DNA of 64,000 nt from Thermoanaerobaculales bacterium (GCA_035358815.1 DAOPQC010000008.1:1-64000); one strand, 5' to 3'. Counted from the first letter of the stretch, positions 16,817 to 26,231 are shown. Numbers and translations: made by a program. The notes: a model not told the origin generated them from the sequence alone.

Positions 16817-17683
16817 ATGGGTTCGGGCTGGATGCAGCAGTCGGTGGGCCGGCGCCAGGCGGTGCTGGTAGTGGCGCTGGCGGTGGCCGGGTTCGGCATC
16901 GCCGGGGCGATTCGGGTGGTCGGGCAGCGGCTGACCCCCGTCCAGCCCGAGCCGCCGGTGCGGGTGCCGCTGTTTGTCGACCCGGCCGCGGTCGACCATG
17001 CCTCCCGCTTCCGCTTCAGCTTCGACCCGCCGGAGGCGCTGGCGGCGCTGCGGCGGCAGGAGCGCCTCGACGAGCTGGTCGCGGGCTCGGCATCCGACCG
17101 GGAGGCGCTGCGCCGGCTGATGGAGTGGACCGGCGACCAGTGGGCGCTGGGCGTGCCGAGCCCCTATCCGCCGCCCGACGCGCAGGTGATCCTGCGTGAC
17201 ATCCGGGCCGGGTTCACCGGCGGATTCTGCGCCCAGTACTGCTTCGTGCTGACCCAGGCGATCCAGAGCTTCGGCATTCCGGCGCGGCTGGTGACCATCA
17301 CCGGCCACGAGGTGGTCGAGGGGTGGCTGCGCGACGAGGGGCGCTGGGTCCTGCTCGATCCGACCTACCGCCTCCAGGTGGTCGACGCCGCGGGGCGGCC
17401 GCTCGACGCGCTCGAGGTCCGGCGCGGCGTGGAGCGGGGCGACGCGGTCGCCGTGACCGCGGGCCACCGGCTGCCCGAGGCCGAGGCGGCGTACCTCGCC
17501 CGCTACCGCCGCTTCGCGGTGTGGCTCCGCAACGACCTGGTGAGCCGGCCGATGAACTTCACCGACTTCGCGCGCTACCTGGTCTGGTTCGACCCTCCGG
17601 ACGAGAGCGGGCGGGCGCCGGAGTCGCTGGTCACGACCTTTGCCGCGGACCTCTACCCGGCCGGCGAGCGGGGCGGCCCGTGA
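16817..17683 (+). CDS. Transglutaminase-like cysteine protease-fold protein
   Basis: 288 residues with one N-terminal hydrophobic segment (AVLVVALAVAGFGIAGAI), either a membrane anchor or an uncleaved signal. The transglutaminase-like core carries the Cys-His-Asp triad: GGFCAQYC (Cys near 139), GHEVVEGWL (His near 165) and WVLLDPTYR (Asp near 180). Such proteins are typically bacterial peptidases or cross-linkers acting in the periplasm. It follows the YgfZ-TPR gene by 12 bp, so it is probably in the same transcript, although no functional link to Fe-S assembly is known. Confidence 0.85.
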   Translation: MGSGWMQQSVGRRQAVLVVALAVAGFGIAGAIRVVGQRLTPVQPEPPVRVPLFVDPAAVDHASRFRFSFDPPEALAALRRQERLDELVAGSASDREALRRLMEWTGDQWALGVPSPYPPPDAQVILRDIRAGFTGGFCAQYCFVLTQAIQSFGIPARLVTITGHEVVEGWLRDEGRWVLLDPTYRLQVVDAAGRPLDALEVRRGVERGDAVAVTAGHRLPEAEAAYLARYRRFAVWLRNDLVSRPMNFTDFARYLVWFDPPDESGRAPESLVTTFAADLYPAGERGGP

Positions 17684-17734
17684 GCTCACCGCGGGCCGTG
17701 AGGGGACGCCGCGCGGCTCGGATCGCGACCCGCC

Positions 17735-17998
17735 TCAGGCGGGGTCGATCCGCCAGACCCGCCACTCGCCGGCGGGCAGCCGCCGCTCGAGGATGACCAG
17801 CGCGCCGTCCTCGAGCTCGATCGTGAACCGGTCCCGGACCGGCTCCCCCGGGTCGGCCGTGGTGACGATGGCGTGCTCGAGGATGCCGGCAACCCGGAGC
17901 CGCCGGCCCCCGACCGTGACCGCGAGCGGCCGCTGCTCGCCTCGCGAGTCGGCGCGGCAGGAAACGGTCGCGACCAGTGGCACCCGCTGCCGCGGCAC
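17735..17998 (-). CDS. Hypothetical 87-residue protein
   Basis: A short beta-rich protein with no recognised domain. It begins at a GTG without a clear ribosome site. The middle (VAGILEHAIVTTADPGEPVR) and the end (LPAGEWRVWRIDP) look like a compact globular fold resembling small 'HVA1-like' or DUF6504-type proteins, but I cannot name the family. Third-position G/C bias on this strand supports it as coding. The ~240 bp between it and peptidase T show no other gene. Confidence 0.5.
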   Translation of the reverse strand: MPRQRVPLVATVSCRADSRGEQRPLAVTVGGRRLRVAGILEHAIVTTADPGEPVRDRFTIELEDGALVILERRLPAGEWRVWRIDPA

Positions 17999-18242
17999 CC
18001 GCGCAGTGTAGCCGAGCCGTCACACCCGAGTTTCGACAGCGAACGAGCATCGCTCATCGCGCGACGAGGCAACCCGATCGGATCTGTGGCGACGGCCGCT
18101 TTCCCATCCCCTGTCCACGGCTGCGCGCAGCGCATCCTTCTCGGCGCGCATGGGCCGGAGGTCAGCCAGCGACCACGACGCCTCGCTCACAGCCCGAGGC
18201 CGACGACCCGCGTGCGCCGAGGGGGCCATGCCCCTGGCGCTC

Positions 18243-19520
18243 CTATGCCTTCGCGGAGCGCTCCACCCAGACGGTCAGGATCTCGAGCGTGGCCGCGACG
18301 GCCGCCGCCATCCACTCCAGGGACACCCACTCCCGGACCGAGTGAAAGCTCTGGCCGCCGGCCCAGATGTTCGGGGTGAGCAGGCCCATGAAGGAGAGGC
18401 GCGCGCCATCGGTGCCGCCGCGGATCGCCTGGCGCTTGGGCTCGATGCCGACGCGCTTCACCGCCTCCAGCGCGTAGTCGAGCACCTTGATGTCCTCGCG
18501 GATCTTGTAGGCCATGTTGCGGTAGGACTCCTGGATGGCGAGGTCGATCTTGGCGGCCGGGAAGCGGGTGCTGACCCCGGCGATCACCTGCCGCAGGTGG
18601 TCCTCGCGCTCGCGCAGCTCCTCGATCGAGAACGCGCGGACCAGCAGCTTCAGCTCGATCGCGGAGACGTTGCCCGAGATGGTGTAGGGGTGGAGGTAGG
18701 GCTGCCGGGCCTCGGTGGTCTCGGGCAGGTGGTTGGGGTCGAGGCGGTCGATGATCGCCGCCGCCACCCGCACTGCGTTGACCAGCTTGCCCTTGGCGTA
18801 GCCGGGATGCACGTCGTGGCCGGTGACCGTCACCAACGCCGTGTCGGCGCAGAAGGTCTCGTCCTCGATCTCGCCGAGGTCCGACCCGTCCAGGGTGTAG
18901 GCGTAGTCGGCGCCGAAAGCGCCGACGTCGAAGTGCTCGGTGCCACGCCCGACCTCCTCGTCGGTAGTGAAGGCGATCCGGATCGGCCCGTGAAGGAACT
19001 CCGGGTGATCGCGGAGCCAGGCCACGAGGGTCATGATCTCGGCCACCCCGGCCTTGTCGTCGGCGCCGAGCAGGGTCGTGCCGTCGGTGTGGATCAGAGT
19101 CTGGCCGACACAGCGGGCGAGGTTCGGGTTGCCGGTGACGTCGAGCACCTGCCCGGGGCCGAGCTCGATGTCGCTGCCGTCGTACGACTCGATGACGCGA
19201 GGCCTCACGCCGCCGCCCGGGGTCGCGAAGTAGGTGTCCATGTGGGCGATCAGGCCGATCGTCGGCACCGACCCGGCCGCCGGGTGGCCGGTCGGCAGGT
19301 TGCCGGGGATGGTGGCGAAGACGTAGCCCCATTCGTTCATCGCGGCGTCGCCACAGCCGAGCGCGCGCAGCTCGTCGGCCAGCAGCCGTGCGAGGTCCTT
19401 CTGCTTCTCGGTGCTCGGGCTGGTGGTCGAGGCGTCGTCGGACTGGGTGTCGACGGCGACGTAGCGCAGGAACCGTTCGAGCAGCTGCCGGCGGTCGGCG
19501 GCGTTGAGGGTGGCGGGCAT
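18243..19520 (-). CDS. pepT: Peptidase T (tripeptide aminopeptidase)
   Basis: 425 residues from an ATG at 19520 with a strong AGGAGGTG site. It is an M20-family dizinc aminopeptidase that removes N-terminal residues from tripeptides in the cytoplasm. Metal and catalytic motifs are in order: LIAHMDTYFA (His/Asp), LLGADDKAGVAEI (bridging Asp), FTTDEEVGRG (catalytic Glu-Glu), YTLDGSDLGE and, near the C-terminus, IRGGTDGARLSFMG (metal His replaced by the family-specific pattern, as usual for PepT). The full length is intact. The frame is open to 19688, but the ribosome site fixes the start. Confidence 0.94.
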   Translation of the reverse strand: MPATLNAADRRQLLERFLRYVAVDTQSDDASTTSPSTEKQKDLARLLADELRALGCGDAAMNEWGYVFATIPGNLPTGHPAAGSVPTIGLIAHMDTYFATPGGGVRPRVIESYDGSDIELGPGQVLDVTGNPNLARCVGQTLIHTDGTTLLGADDKAGVAEIMTLVAWLRDHPEFLHGPIRIAFTTDEEVGRGTEHFDVGAFGADYAYTLDGSDLGEIEDETFCADTALVTVTGHDVHPGYAKGKLVNAVRVAAAIIDRLDPNHLPETTEARQPYLHPYTISGNVSAIELKLLVRAFSIEELREREDHLRQVIAGVSTRFPAAKIDLAIQESYRNMAYKIREDIKVLDYALEAVKRVGIEPKRQAIRGGTDGARLSFMGLLTPNIWAGGQSFHSVREWVSLEWMAAAVAATLEILTVWVERSAKA

Positions 19521-19897
19521 CGGGCACCTCCTGGCGTCGGTCGGACGATCGAGTCTAGCAGGAGCCTGCGGGCAATGGCGAACATCAGTGAGCACGTCAG
19601 AACCGCGCTCAGCTGACTGTCGGCGTTCTCGATCGCGGCGGCGTTCAGGACCACTGTCCACAGGCTCCTCGGGATGCGCTGCGCGCATCCTGAGAGGGGA
19701 AGTTCATTCTCATGATGGACAATGTGGGTTGAGTTGCGGTCGCGTGACCGCCTGCAGCACCAGGCGCGCGCCCTTTCGCCGTACCCAGCGATCAGCTTCC
19801 CTGACGTCGCCCTTCAGAAGGAGCTCGCGCCGCAGCCGCCGTCTGACAACGCTTCGGTCCATCACGCCCGCCGACAAGGCCGTTGCGGCACGAGCTC
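19521..19897. other. Intergenic 377 bp, no confident gene
   Basis: Between the pepT start and the stop of the GGDEF-EAL gene. A 50-codon Arg-rich minus-strand frame (19710-19862) is the only candidate and has no clear ribosome site. I see no RNA gene or terminator with a T-tract. Confidence 0.5.
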
Positions 19898-22081
19898 CTA
19901 GGCGACCTCGAAGCGAGAGGACTCGAGGAAGCGGGCCGCCTCCTCGCTGGGCACCGGCCTGGAGAACAGGTATCCCTGCCCGTAGGCGCAGCCGAGGTCC
20001 CGGATCACGCTGAGCTGCTCGGAGGTCTCGATGCCCTCGGCGATCACCTCCAGGCCGAGCGCCTTGGCGAGGCCGATGATGACGCGCACGATCTCCCAGT
20101 TGTGGGCCGGGCCGTGGTCACCGCTGATGAACGACTGGTCGATCTTGAGCGTGTCGATGGGGTAGGAGTGCAGCGAGCTCAGCGACGAGTACCCGGTGCC
20201 GAAGTCGTCGATGTAGACCCGCACTCCGAGCGCCCGCAGTCGGGCCAGCACGCCGGCCGCCACCTCGGCGTTCTCCACGATCGAGCTCTCGGTGACCTCG
20301 AACCGAATCCAGCTCGGCTCCACGCCGTACTGGGCGAGGATGTCGCGAACGTGGTCCGCGAAGCCGGCGTTGGCGAGCTCCTTGCCCGACAGGTTGACGC
20401 TGACGTATGGGGAGGAGTCGCCGAACCGCTCGCGCCAGCGGCGGATGTCGCGGCACACGCAGTGCAGGATCTGCTGCTCGAGGTCGAAGATGGTGCCGAT
20501 CTCCTCGGCGAGAGGGATGAACTCGTAGGGCGGCACCGGCCCGCCGGCGGCCGACCACCGGGCCAGCGCCTCGAAGCCCTCGATCTGGCCGCTCTCCAGG
20601 GCGACGATCGGCTGGTAGTGGACGTTGAACTCGCGCCGGTCGAGCGCCTGGCGGAGCTCCATCTCCAGCCGCAGCCGCGACACCGCAATCTCGTGCATCT
20701 CGCGGTCGAAGATCACGTGGTCGCCGCCGCTGCCGGCCTGGGCGCGGAACATCGCGATCTGGGCGTCGCGGATCATGTCCTCGGGCCGCTCGTAATGGGT
20801 CGAGGAGAGCGCGATGCCGATGCTGGCGGTCACGAACACGGTGTGGCCGGCGATCTCCATCGGCACTGCCAGGGCCTCCTGGATGCGCCGTGCGACCCTG
20901 GTGACGTCGCTCGCGTCCTTGAGGTCCTCGACCAGCACCATGAACTCGTCCCCGCCGGCGCAACCGATCGTGTCCTCCGGCCGGATCGAGGCGCGGAGGC
21001 GGTGGGCCACCTGCACCAGCAGCCGGTCACCGGCGTCGTGGCCGAGGCTCTCGGTGACCACCTTGTACTGGTCGAGGTCGAGGTAGAGCACGGCGAACAG
21101 GTGCTCGGGGTGGCGGGCCGACCCTGCGATCACGCGCGACAGCCGGTCGAAGAACAGCGCCCGGTTGGGAAGGTCGGTGAGGCTGTCGTGGAGGGCCTCG
21201 TAGAGCAGCTGGCGCTCCACCTTGCGGCGCTCCAGGATCTCGTGCTGGAGCCGGATATTGGTCTCGAGCAGCTCGGTGGTGCGCTCCTTGACGCGGGCGT
21301 CGAGCTGGTCGCGGGCGCTGCCGAGCTCGAGCTCGAAGCGCTTGCGTTCGGTGATGTCCTCGCAGACCGTGACCACCGCGACCGGCACGCCGTCGCCGTC
21401 GAGCACGACGTCGGACAGCAGCTGGACCGGGAATCGGGAGCCGTCCTTGCGGACGTTCACCGACTCGCGGCGCCAGCTCTTGATGGTCCGCGCCTCGTCC
21501 GGGCCGAGCGGGCTCCAGGAGTTGCGGGGCGAGTACAGGCGGACCGACTCGCCGAGCAGCTCCTCGGGGGCATAGCCGTGCATCCGCGCATCGGCGTCAT
21601 TGATGTACAGGATCCGGCCGTCGAGGTCGGTGATGGTCACTCCCAGCTGCATCCGGTCCATGGCACGCTGGATCGCGACGGTGGCGTCGAGCACCGCCGC
21701 CGCGGTGAGCAGCCGCTCGGCGCGGCGCCGGGCGGGCGCCAGGCGGGCGTCGAGCTGGCGGTCGTCGGCGCGCCGGTCCACGACCTCGTCCGCGCCGGCC
21801 TGCAGCGCGAGCCGGTGGAGAGCGGGGTCGTCGCCTGCCGCGAGCAGCACGATCACGCACTGGTCCTTGCCCGTGGTGGCGCGGATCTTCCGGCACAGGG
21901 AGAGCCCGTCGGCGTCCGCGTCTGCGGCGTCGACCAGGACCAGGCGGTGGTGGTCGCGGCGGACTGCCTCGAGGGTGCCGGCAAGGTCGTCGCGGACCTC
22001 GAGCTCGGCGTCCCGCAGCGACGGCAGTGAGGCGAGCCGGGCGCACAGCTCGGCGTCCGATGAGTGGCAGAGGACACTCAT
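19898..22081 (-). CDS. Receiver-PAS-GGDEF-EAL cyclic-di-GMP signalling protein
   Basis: About 727 residues from the ATG at 22081. Domain order: a receiver-like domain (1-125; VLVDAADADADGLSLCR), PAS (130-255; LGVTITDLDGRILYIND and an ERKRFE PAC end), a short coiled coil, GGDEF (300-455) with intact AGGDEF near 374, and EAL (470-720) with FEALARW near 500 plus DDFGTGYSSL and LKIDQSF. The first half makes and the second half hydrolyses cyclic di-GMP, and both active sites look intact. The receiver lacks an obvious acidic triad context, so phosphorylation is uncertain. No transmembrane segment is seen. A GTG at 22144 is an alternative start; neither has a strong ribosome site. Confidence 0.9.
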   Translation of the reverse strand: MSVLCHSSDAELCARLASLPSLRDAELEVRDDLAGTLEAVRRDHHRLVLVDAADADADGLSLCRKIRATTGKDQCVIVLLAAGDDPALHRLALQAGADEVVDRRADDRQLDARLAPARRRAERLLTAAAVLDATVAIQRAMDRMQLGVTITDLDGRILYINDADARMHGYAPEELLGESVRLYSPRNSWSPLGPDEARTIKSWRRESVNVRKDGSRFPVQLLSDVVLDGDGVPVAVVTVCEDITERKRFELELGSARDQLDARVKERTTELLETNIRLQHEILERRKVERQLLYEALHDSLTDLPNRALFFDRLSRVIAGSARHPEHLFAVLYLDLDQYKVVTESLGHDAGDRLLVQVAHRLRASIRPEDTIGCAGGDEFMVLVEDLKDASDVTRVARRIQEALAVPMEIAGHTVFVTASIGIALSSTHYERPEDMIRDAQIAMFRAQAGSGGDHVIFDREMHEIAVSRLRLEMELRQALDRREFNVHYQPIVALESGQIEGFEALARWSAAGGPVPPYEFIPLAEEIGTIFDLEQQILHCVCRDIRRWRERFGDSSPYVSVNLSGKELANAGFADHVRDILAQYGVEPSWIRFEVTESSIVENAEVAAGVLARLRALGVRVYIDDFGTGYSSLSSLHSYPIDTLKIDQSFISGDHGPAHNWEIVRVIIGLAKALGLEVIAEGIETSEQLSVIRDLGCAYGQGYLFSRPVPSEEAARFLESSRFEVA

Positions 22082-22213
22082 CCCGGGGGGTCCCCGAAGG
22101 CCTGCTGGGCTGCGTGCTGCGGCGTGATTTCCACCCTTGCTCACTGCACCGTGGCGGGATTCAGCAATCCCCGTGCCAGTGCCCTCCCGCCTTGAGTGTC
22201 ACCGAGGCGGTGA

Positions 22214-22247
22214 TTTGAGACACGGTTCGATGGGGGAGTGTCTCAAA
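22214..22247. promoter_or_regulatory. Perfect 10-bp inverted repeat, candidate operator
   Basis: TTTGAGACAC (22214-22223) and GTGTCTCAAA (22238-22247) are separated by 14 bp. It lies in the divergent spacer between the GGDEF-EAL gene and NDH-2, where a dimeric regulator could control either gene. No T-tract follows, so a terminator is less likely. Confidence 0.45.
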
Positions 22248-22360
22248 ACGCGGCGATCCCGCCGTCCACCGAGGATCCGTGGGGCAGTCCCTCGGGCGAC
22301 GTCCGGGTGGCCGCCATGCGCAATGAGTGGCCGGCATCGGCGGTTGTGCTCTCGGAGGTC

Positions 22361-23710
22361 ATGGTGCGTCAGCCACTGCCCGCTCGTCCCGCGCCGCGGA
22401 TCCTGATTGTCGGGGGCGGCTTCGGCGGAGCCTACTGTGCACAGGCGCTGGAGCGGCGGCTGCGGCCCGGCGAGGCCGAGGTCGTGCTGCTCGACCGCAA
22501 CAACTACTTCGTCTTCCACCCCCTCTTGGTCGAGGCCGGCACCGGCAGCCTCGAGCCCCGACACGCGGTGGTGTCGATCCGCGCCTTCTTGAAGCGCGCT
22601 CGATTCGTGATGGGCGAGGTCGTCGGCGCGGATCTCGATGCCCGCCAGCTTTCGTACCTGCCGCCAGGCGGAGAGGAGCCGGCGCGGCTCTCCTATGATC
22701 ACCTGGTGCTGGCGCCGGGCAGCGTGACCCGCCTGCCCGAAGTGCCTGGGCTGCGCGAGCGCGGCTTCGAGATGAAGAGCCTCGGCGACGCGGTTCGGCT
22801 GCGCGACCACGCCATCCGGCAGCTCGAGCGGGCGGATGGCGCCGGCGACCCGAGAGCCCGCAAGCGGATGCTGCACTTCGTCGTGGTCGGCGGCAACTTC
22901 ACCGGGGTCGAGGTGGCGGGGGAGTTCCAGGTGTTTCTGCGCCGCGCCAGCCGCCGCTATCGGGCCGTCGACCCGGACGACGTTCGGGTCACCCTGGTGG
23001 AGCTGGGATCGCGAATCCTGCCCGCCCTCGACGAGGGCCTCGCGGACTACGCCACCCACCGCATGCGGCGCTGCGGGACCCGGATCGAGCTCGGGCTGTC
23101 GGTGGCCAGGATCGACCCGGAGTCGGTGACCCTGACCGACGGGCAGGTCCTCGAGTCGGAGACCGTCATCTGGTGCGCGGGCATCGCGCCGAGCCCGCTG
23201 GTCGAACGGCTGGCGCTGCCGCGGGACGGCCGCGGCTATCTGCTGTGCGAGCGCGACCTGAGCGTGGTCGGCCGCTCCGACGTCTGGGCGATCGGCGACT
23301 CGGCGGTCAACCCAGGGCCGGACGGGGGGCCGTACCCGGCGACCGCCCAGCACGCGGTCCGGCAGGCCACGCATCTGGCGGACAACCTGGCCGGCGTGCT
23401 GCGGGGTCGGACGGCCAGGCCGTGCGACATCCGGTCGCACGGCGAGCTGGCGGCCCTCGGCTGCCGCACCGCCGTCGCCAGGGTCTTCGGCTTCAGGCTG
23501 GCAGGCTTCCCGGCCTGGTTCCTGTGGCGCACCGTGTACCTGCTGAAGATGCCGGGTCTGGCGCGCAAGGTGCGGGTCGCTCTCGACTGGTCGATGGACC
23601 TGGCTTTCGCCAAGGAGGCCGTCCAGCTCGGGCTCACGTCCAACGGTGGCCGGCGACGTCCGGGGTTGCACGACGGCGCGGGACCTCTGGCCCGGTCGGG
23701 CGGCGCCTGA
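22361..23710 (+). CDS. Type II NADH dehydrogenase (NDH-2)
   Basis: 449 residues from an ATG preceded by CGGAGG. NDH-2 is a single-subunit, non-proton-pumping FAD enzyme that passes electrons from NADH to quinone at the inner membrane face. The FAD site is ILIVGGGFGGAYCAQALE, the NADH site is FVVVGGNFTGVEVAGE (Asn replaces the usual Gly), and the second flavin motif is VWAIGDSAVNPG. PATAQHAVRQATHLADN precedes a C-terminal amphipathic region (FPAWFLWRTVYLLKM) that would dock to the membrane. Starts at 22238 (inside the inverted repeat) or 22364 are possible. Confidence 0.9.
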   Translation: MVRQPLPARPAPRILIVGGGFGGAYCAQALERRLRPGEAEVVLLDRNNYFVFHPLLVEAGTGSLEPRHAVVSIRAFLKRARFVMGEVVGADLDARQLSYLPPGGEEPARLSYDHLVLAPGSVTRLPEVPGLRERGFEMKSLGDAVRLRDHAIRQLERADGAGDPRARKRMLHFVVVGGNFTGVEVAGEFQVFLRRASRRYRAVDPDDVRVTLVELGSRILPALDEGLADYATHRMRRCGTRIELGLSVARIDPESVTLTDGQVLESETVIWCAGIAPSPLVERLALPRDGRGYLLCERDLSVVGRSDVWAIGDSAVNPGPDGGPYPATAQHAVRQATHLADNLAGVLRGRTARPCDIRSHGELAALGCRTAVARVFGFRLAGFPAWFLWRTVYLLKMPGLARKVRVALDWSMDLAFAKEAVQLGLTSNGGRRRPGLHDGAGPLARSGGA

Positions 23711-23715
23711 CAGCG

Positions 23716-23745
23716 AAAAAATTGGCCCGCCGTTGCCGGCGGGCC
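23716..23745 (-). terminator. Rho-independent terminator, minus strand
   Basis: A perfect 8-bp stem (GGCCCGCC/GGCGGGCC, 23724-23745) with a 6-base loop. On the minus strand it is followed by AATTTTTT (23716-23723). It would stop minus-strand transcripts running toward the end of the NDH-2 gene. Confidence 0.75.
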
Positions 23746-23877
23746 GTACACACACGGAAGGAGGAGAGTGTGTGCGGAGCCGGCGGGGTGGGCCGCCGAC
23801 TCATCAGGAACAACGCCGGTTCCGGCCCGGGCATTTCCGATGCCCGGTCGAGGGACGCGGCCTTCTCGTCGAGGGTG

Positions 23878-24115
23878 GTTTCGGGAACGGGAACGGGAAC
23901 GGGAACGGGGACGGATCCGGCTTCCGGCTTCGCCTCCCGCTTCGCCGTGACAGGTCGCCTTCGACTACGCCGTGACAAGAGCGGGCGCGGAAGCGGACCC
24001 GGCTTCGCCCTGGGCTTCCGGCTCCGCCTTCGGCTACGCCGTGACAAGTCGCCGTGACAAGAGCGGGCGGGCGCGGATCCGGGCAGCCGCCCTGTCGCCC
24101 AGATCCTAGATCCTG
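23878..24115. repeat. Composite interspersed repeat, copy D
   Basis: A GGGAAC hexamer run (23882-23915), at least four CGACTACGCCGTGACA-like units, and the degenerate terminal module CGCCCAGATCCTAGATCCTG (about 24095-24114). Here the module overlaps the last codons of the shortened SDR gene, unlike the other copies, which stop just short of the coding sequence. Confidence 0.7.
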
Positions 24116-24408
24116 GTCCCTGGTCGGGTGGGGGCGAGCGCCTCGCGGGCGATCCGGCGGACCATCGCGGAGAAGATGAACTTGTGGGCGACGAAGTAGT
24201 AGGCCACGTCCACGCCGGCGCAGGCAGGGCGTAGCGAGGCGGGGGCCTCGACGTCCCCGACCGCCAGCTCGACGTGGTCGGCCCAGGGACGCCCGGCGAT
24301 GCGGCCGGGGTCGCGGACCAGGACGCGAACCTGATGCCCGTCCTCGACCAGCCGGGGCACCAGCCGCCCGCCAATGTAGCCGGTGGCGCCGGTGACCAGG
24401 ATCCTCAT
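24106..24408 (-). pseudogene. Shortened NAD(P)-binding SDR gene, likely internal deletion
   Basis: A 100-residue frame starting MRILVTGATGYIGGRLVPRL, a textbook atypical-SDR/epimerase Rossmann start with the GxxGxxG dinucleotide motif. It continues to GVDVAYYFVA near residue 72. Family members run 300-500 residues; here the frame goes straight into HKFIFSAMVRRIAREA, which looks like the C-terminal tail seen in SDR-DUF2867 proteins, and then ends inside a repeat element. It therefore seems to have lost its middle and to lack a catalytic region. The start overlaps the photolyase stop (ATGA), so it was once a coupled second gene. A functional mini-protein is not excluded. Confidence 0.6.
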
Positions 24409-25865
24409 CCGAAGCGTTCCAGGTAGTGCCGGACCGGCAGCTTGCGGGCGGTGTTGGCCGACGACATGTAGCGGATGGTGCCAAAGACGGGCCGCTCCGG
24501 CGCCCAGGGCCGGTCGTGCCGGCCCAGCACCCAGCAGATCCCCGTCGCGGAGTTCGGGTCGCGGCCGTCGAGGGCGTAGCGGTTGTTGAGCTCGAGCATG
24601 ACGTCGAGGGCCTGGCGGGGGTCGTCGGTCCACTCCAGGATCTTCTTGCCCCACAGCATCCGCAGGTAGTTGTGGATCGCACCCTCACGGACCAGCTGAC
24701 GTTGGGCGGCGTTCCACAGCGGGTCGTGGGTGGCCGCGGCGGCGAAGTCGGCGATCGAGTAGCGGTGCTCGCGGGGGTCGGCGGCGTGCGCCTCGAGGGT
24801 CCTGCGGGCCCAGGCGGGCAGCGACGTCCAGCGGTCGTGGTCCTCCCGGTGATGGCAGACGTTGAAGCCGAGCTCGCGCCAGGTGACGAGCTGATCGAGA
24901 AATGCCTCCGCGTTGGGCGACACTCCCCACCATCCGGCCCGCCGTCCGTTGGCCGGCGGGACCACGCTCTCGGGCGACCAGCCCTCGCCGAGCATCAGCT
25001 CGCGGAACACGTCGTGGGCGGACAGGTGGCCGAAGTGGAGGTACGGCGAAAGCCCGCTGCCGCCGCCGTCGTCGGGCCGGTTGCGGAGCTCGGCATACCC
25101 CGGGAGGCCGGCGTCGATGAAGGCGCGCAGACGGGACCGCGCCGCCGCGCTGCCGCCGCGCAGCCCGGCGATCGTCACCGAGTGGTCGATGGGGAGAGAG
25201 GCCAGGCCCTGCGGCCCGCGCGCCAGGTCGTCGAGGGCGGCCGCCGGCCAGCGCTCGGTGATCTCGGCCGGCAGGTCCGCGGCCGGCGGGAGATCCTGGC
25301 AGGGGTCCTCGAGCGGGAAGGGGTCGAGGTGCGCGAGCAGCTCGCGCTGCAGAAAGCGGCGGAAGGCGTAGGCGGTCGGGTGCTCGCGGTCGGCGGCCGC
25401 CATCGGGAGCAGGCCGTTGGCGTCGACCGCCTCCAGCCGGACCGCGAGCCGGTTCCCGGCGGCGGCCACCATTCGCGGCAGGAAGAAGGTCGGGAAGTCA
25501 TCGGTGACCACGACTGCCGCGTGCTCGGCGAGAGCCGCCAGCAGCCCGCGTCCGGCGCCTGGGGCGTCCTCCACGTACGGAAAGTAGGTGACGGCGGTCC
25601 CGGACAGGGCGAGCCGGTTGTCCCGCATGCCGTCGACGATGAAGCGGTGGAGGCGATCGGAGGCCCACGGGTAGTCGCACCGAAGCGCCTCCAGGACGAC
25701 CAGGGGCCGCCCGAGCCGGCGCGACCAGTCTGCCGCTCGCTCGAGCGAGAAGTTGGTGGCGGCGCGCCGCGCGGCGGTCATCCAGTAGAGCACCCAGCTT
25801 GCATGGTCGTGGACGGGCGCGTCGTTGACACACCGGATGCGCAGCGGCGGGACGCGGGGCGTCAT
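24405..25865 (-). CDS. Class II CPD photolyase
   Basis: 486 residues from an ATG at 25865. The enzyme uses FAD and blue light to split cyclobutane pyrimidine dimers. N-terminal antenna-domain features (SWVLYWMTAARRAATNFSLE) lead to the C-terminal FAD domain, with GRDPNSATGICWVLG, HNYLRMLWGKKILEWT and ELNNRYALDGRD, the diagnostic class II pattern. FGTIRYMSSANTARK ends the FAD region. Class II enzymes occur in some bacteria as well as eukaryotes. A shortened SDR gene follows with a four-base overlap, matching the frequent photolyase-SDR pairing. Confidence 0.93.
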   Translation of the reverse strand: MTPRVPPLRIRCVNDAPVHDHASWVLYWMTAARRAATNFSLERAADWSRRLGRPLVVLEALRCDYPWASDRLHRFIVDGMRDNRLALSGTAVTYFPYVEDAPGAGRGLLAALAEHAAVVVTDDFPTFFLPRMVAAAGNRLAVRLEAVDANGLLPMAAADREHPTAYAFRRFLQRELLAHLDPFPLEDPCQDLPPAADLPAEITERWPAAALDDLARGPQGLASLPIDHSVTIAGLRGGSAAARSRLRAFIDAGLPGYAELRNRPDDGGGSGLSPYLHFGHLSAHDVFRELMLGEGWSPESVVPPANGRRAGWWGVSPNAEAFLDQLVTWRELGFNVCHHREDHDRWTSLPAWARRTLEAHAADPREHRYSIADFAAAATHDPLWNAAQRQLVREGAIHNYLRMLWGKKILEWTDDPRQALDVMLELNNRYALDGRDPNSATGICWVLGRHDRPWAPERPVFGTIRYMSSANTARKLPVRHYLERFG

Positions 25866-26231
25866 CCGGCCGTCCCCGCCCGGACGGTCCGGCAGCCACC
25901 GCGAGCCCCCTGCTGCAGCGCGCCACCGCGGCGGCCAGGCTGACGCCGGGTCATGCCGCCGTGATTCCCGGGAATCCCCTGGACGATGGCGCCTGGTCGC
26001 CGAATCCTGCGGGACAGCACGGCCTGGGGTCCTCCGATCCGTTGCCACCACGGGCCGTCGGCCTGGGTGCCGCTGCCGCGACTCCGGTCATTCTACAGGT
26101 CGCCGGATGCACGGCGCCGGCCGAGCCCGCCGCCGCGCCGTACGCTTGACGAGTGACGGCGGGACAGGGATAGTGGCGGATGACCCGCCGGGCGTCTGCC
26201 CGGCAGCGGTTGACCACAGGAGGTCAAATTC
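25866..26231. other. Intergenic 366 bp between divergent genes
   Basis: This spacer separates the photolyase from the DsbA-like gene and must hold both promoters. A short palindrome (TTCCCGGGAA, about 25963-25972) and a good ribosome site for the plus-strand gene (AGGAGGT, 26219-26225) are the only elements I can point to. Confidence 0.5.

Noticed and set aside
15155..17689. 844-codon minus-strand frame opposite the YgfZ-TPR and transglutaminase genes
   Set aside because: No domain and atypical composition; the plus-strand frames carry clear catalytic motifs.
17675..17699. Hairpin GGCCCG...CGGGCC at the transglutaminase stop
   Set aside because: No T-tract on either strand and it overlaps coding sequence, so it is not called a terminator.
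19710..19862. 50-codon Arg-rich minus-strand frame
   Set aside because: No convincing ribosome site or domain; kept only as a note in the intergenic entry.
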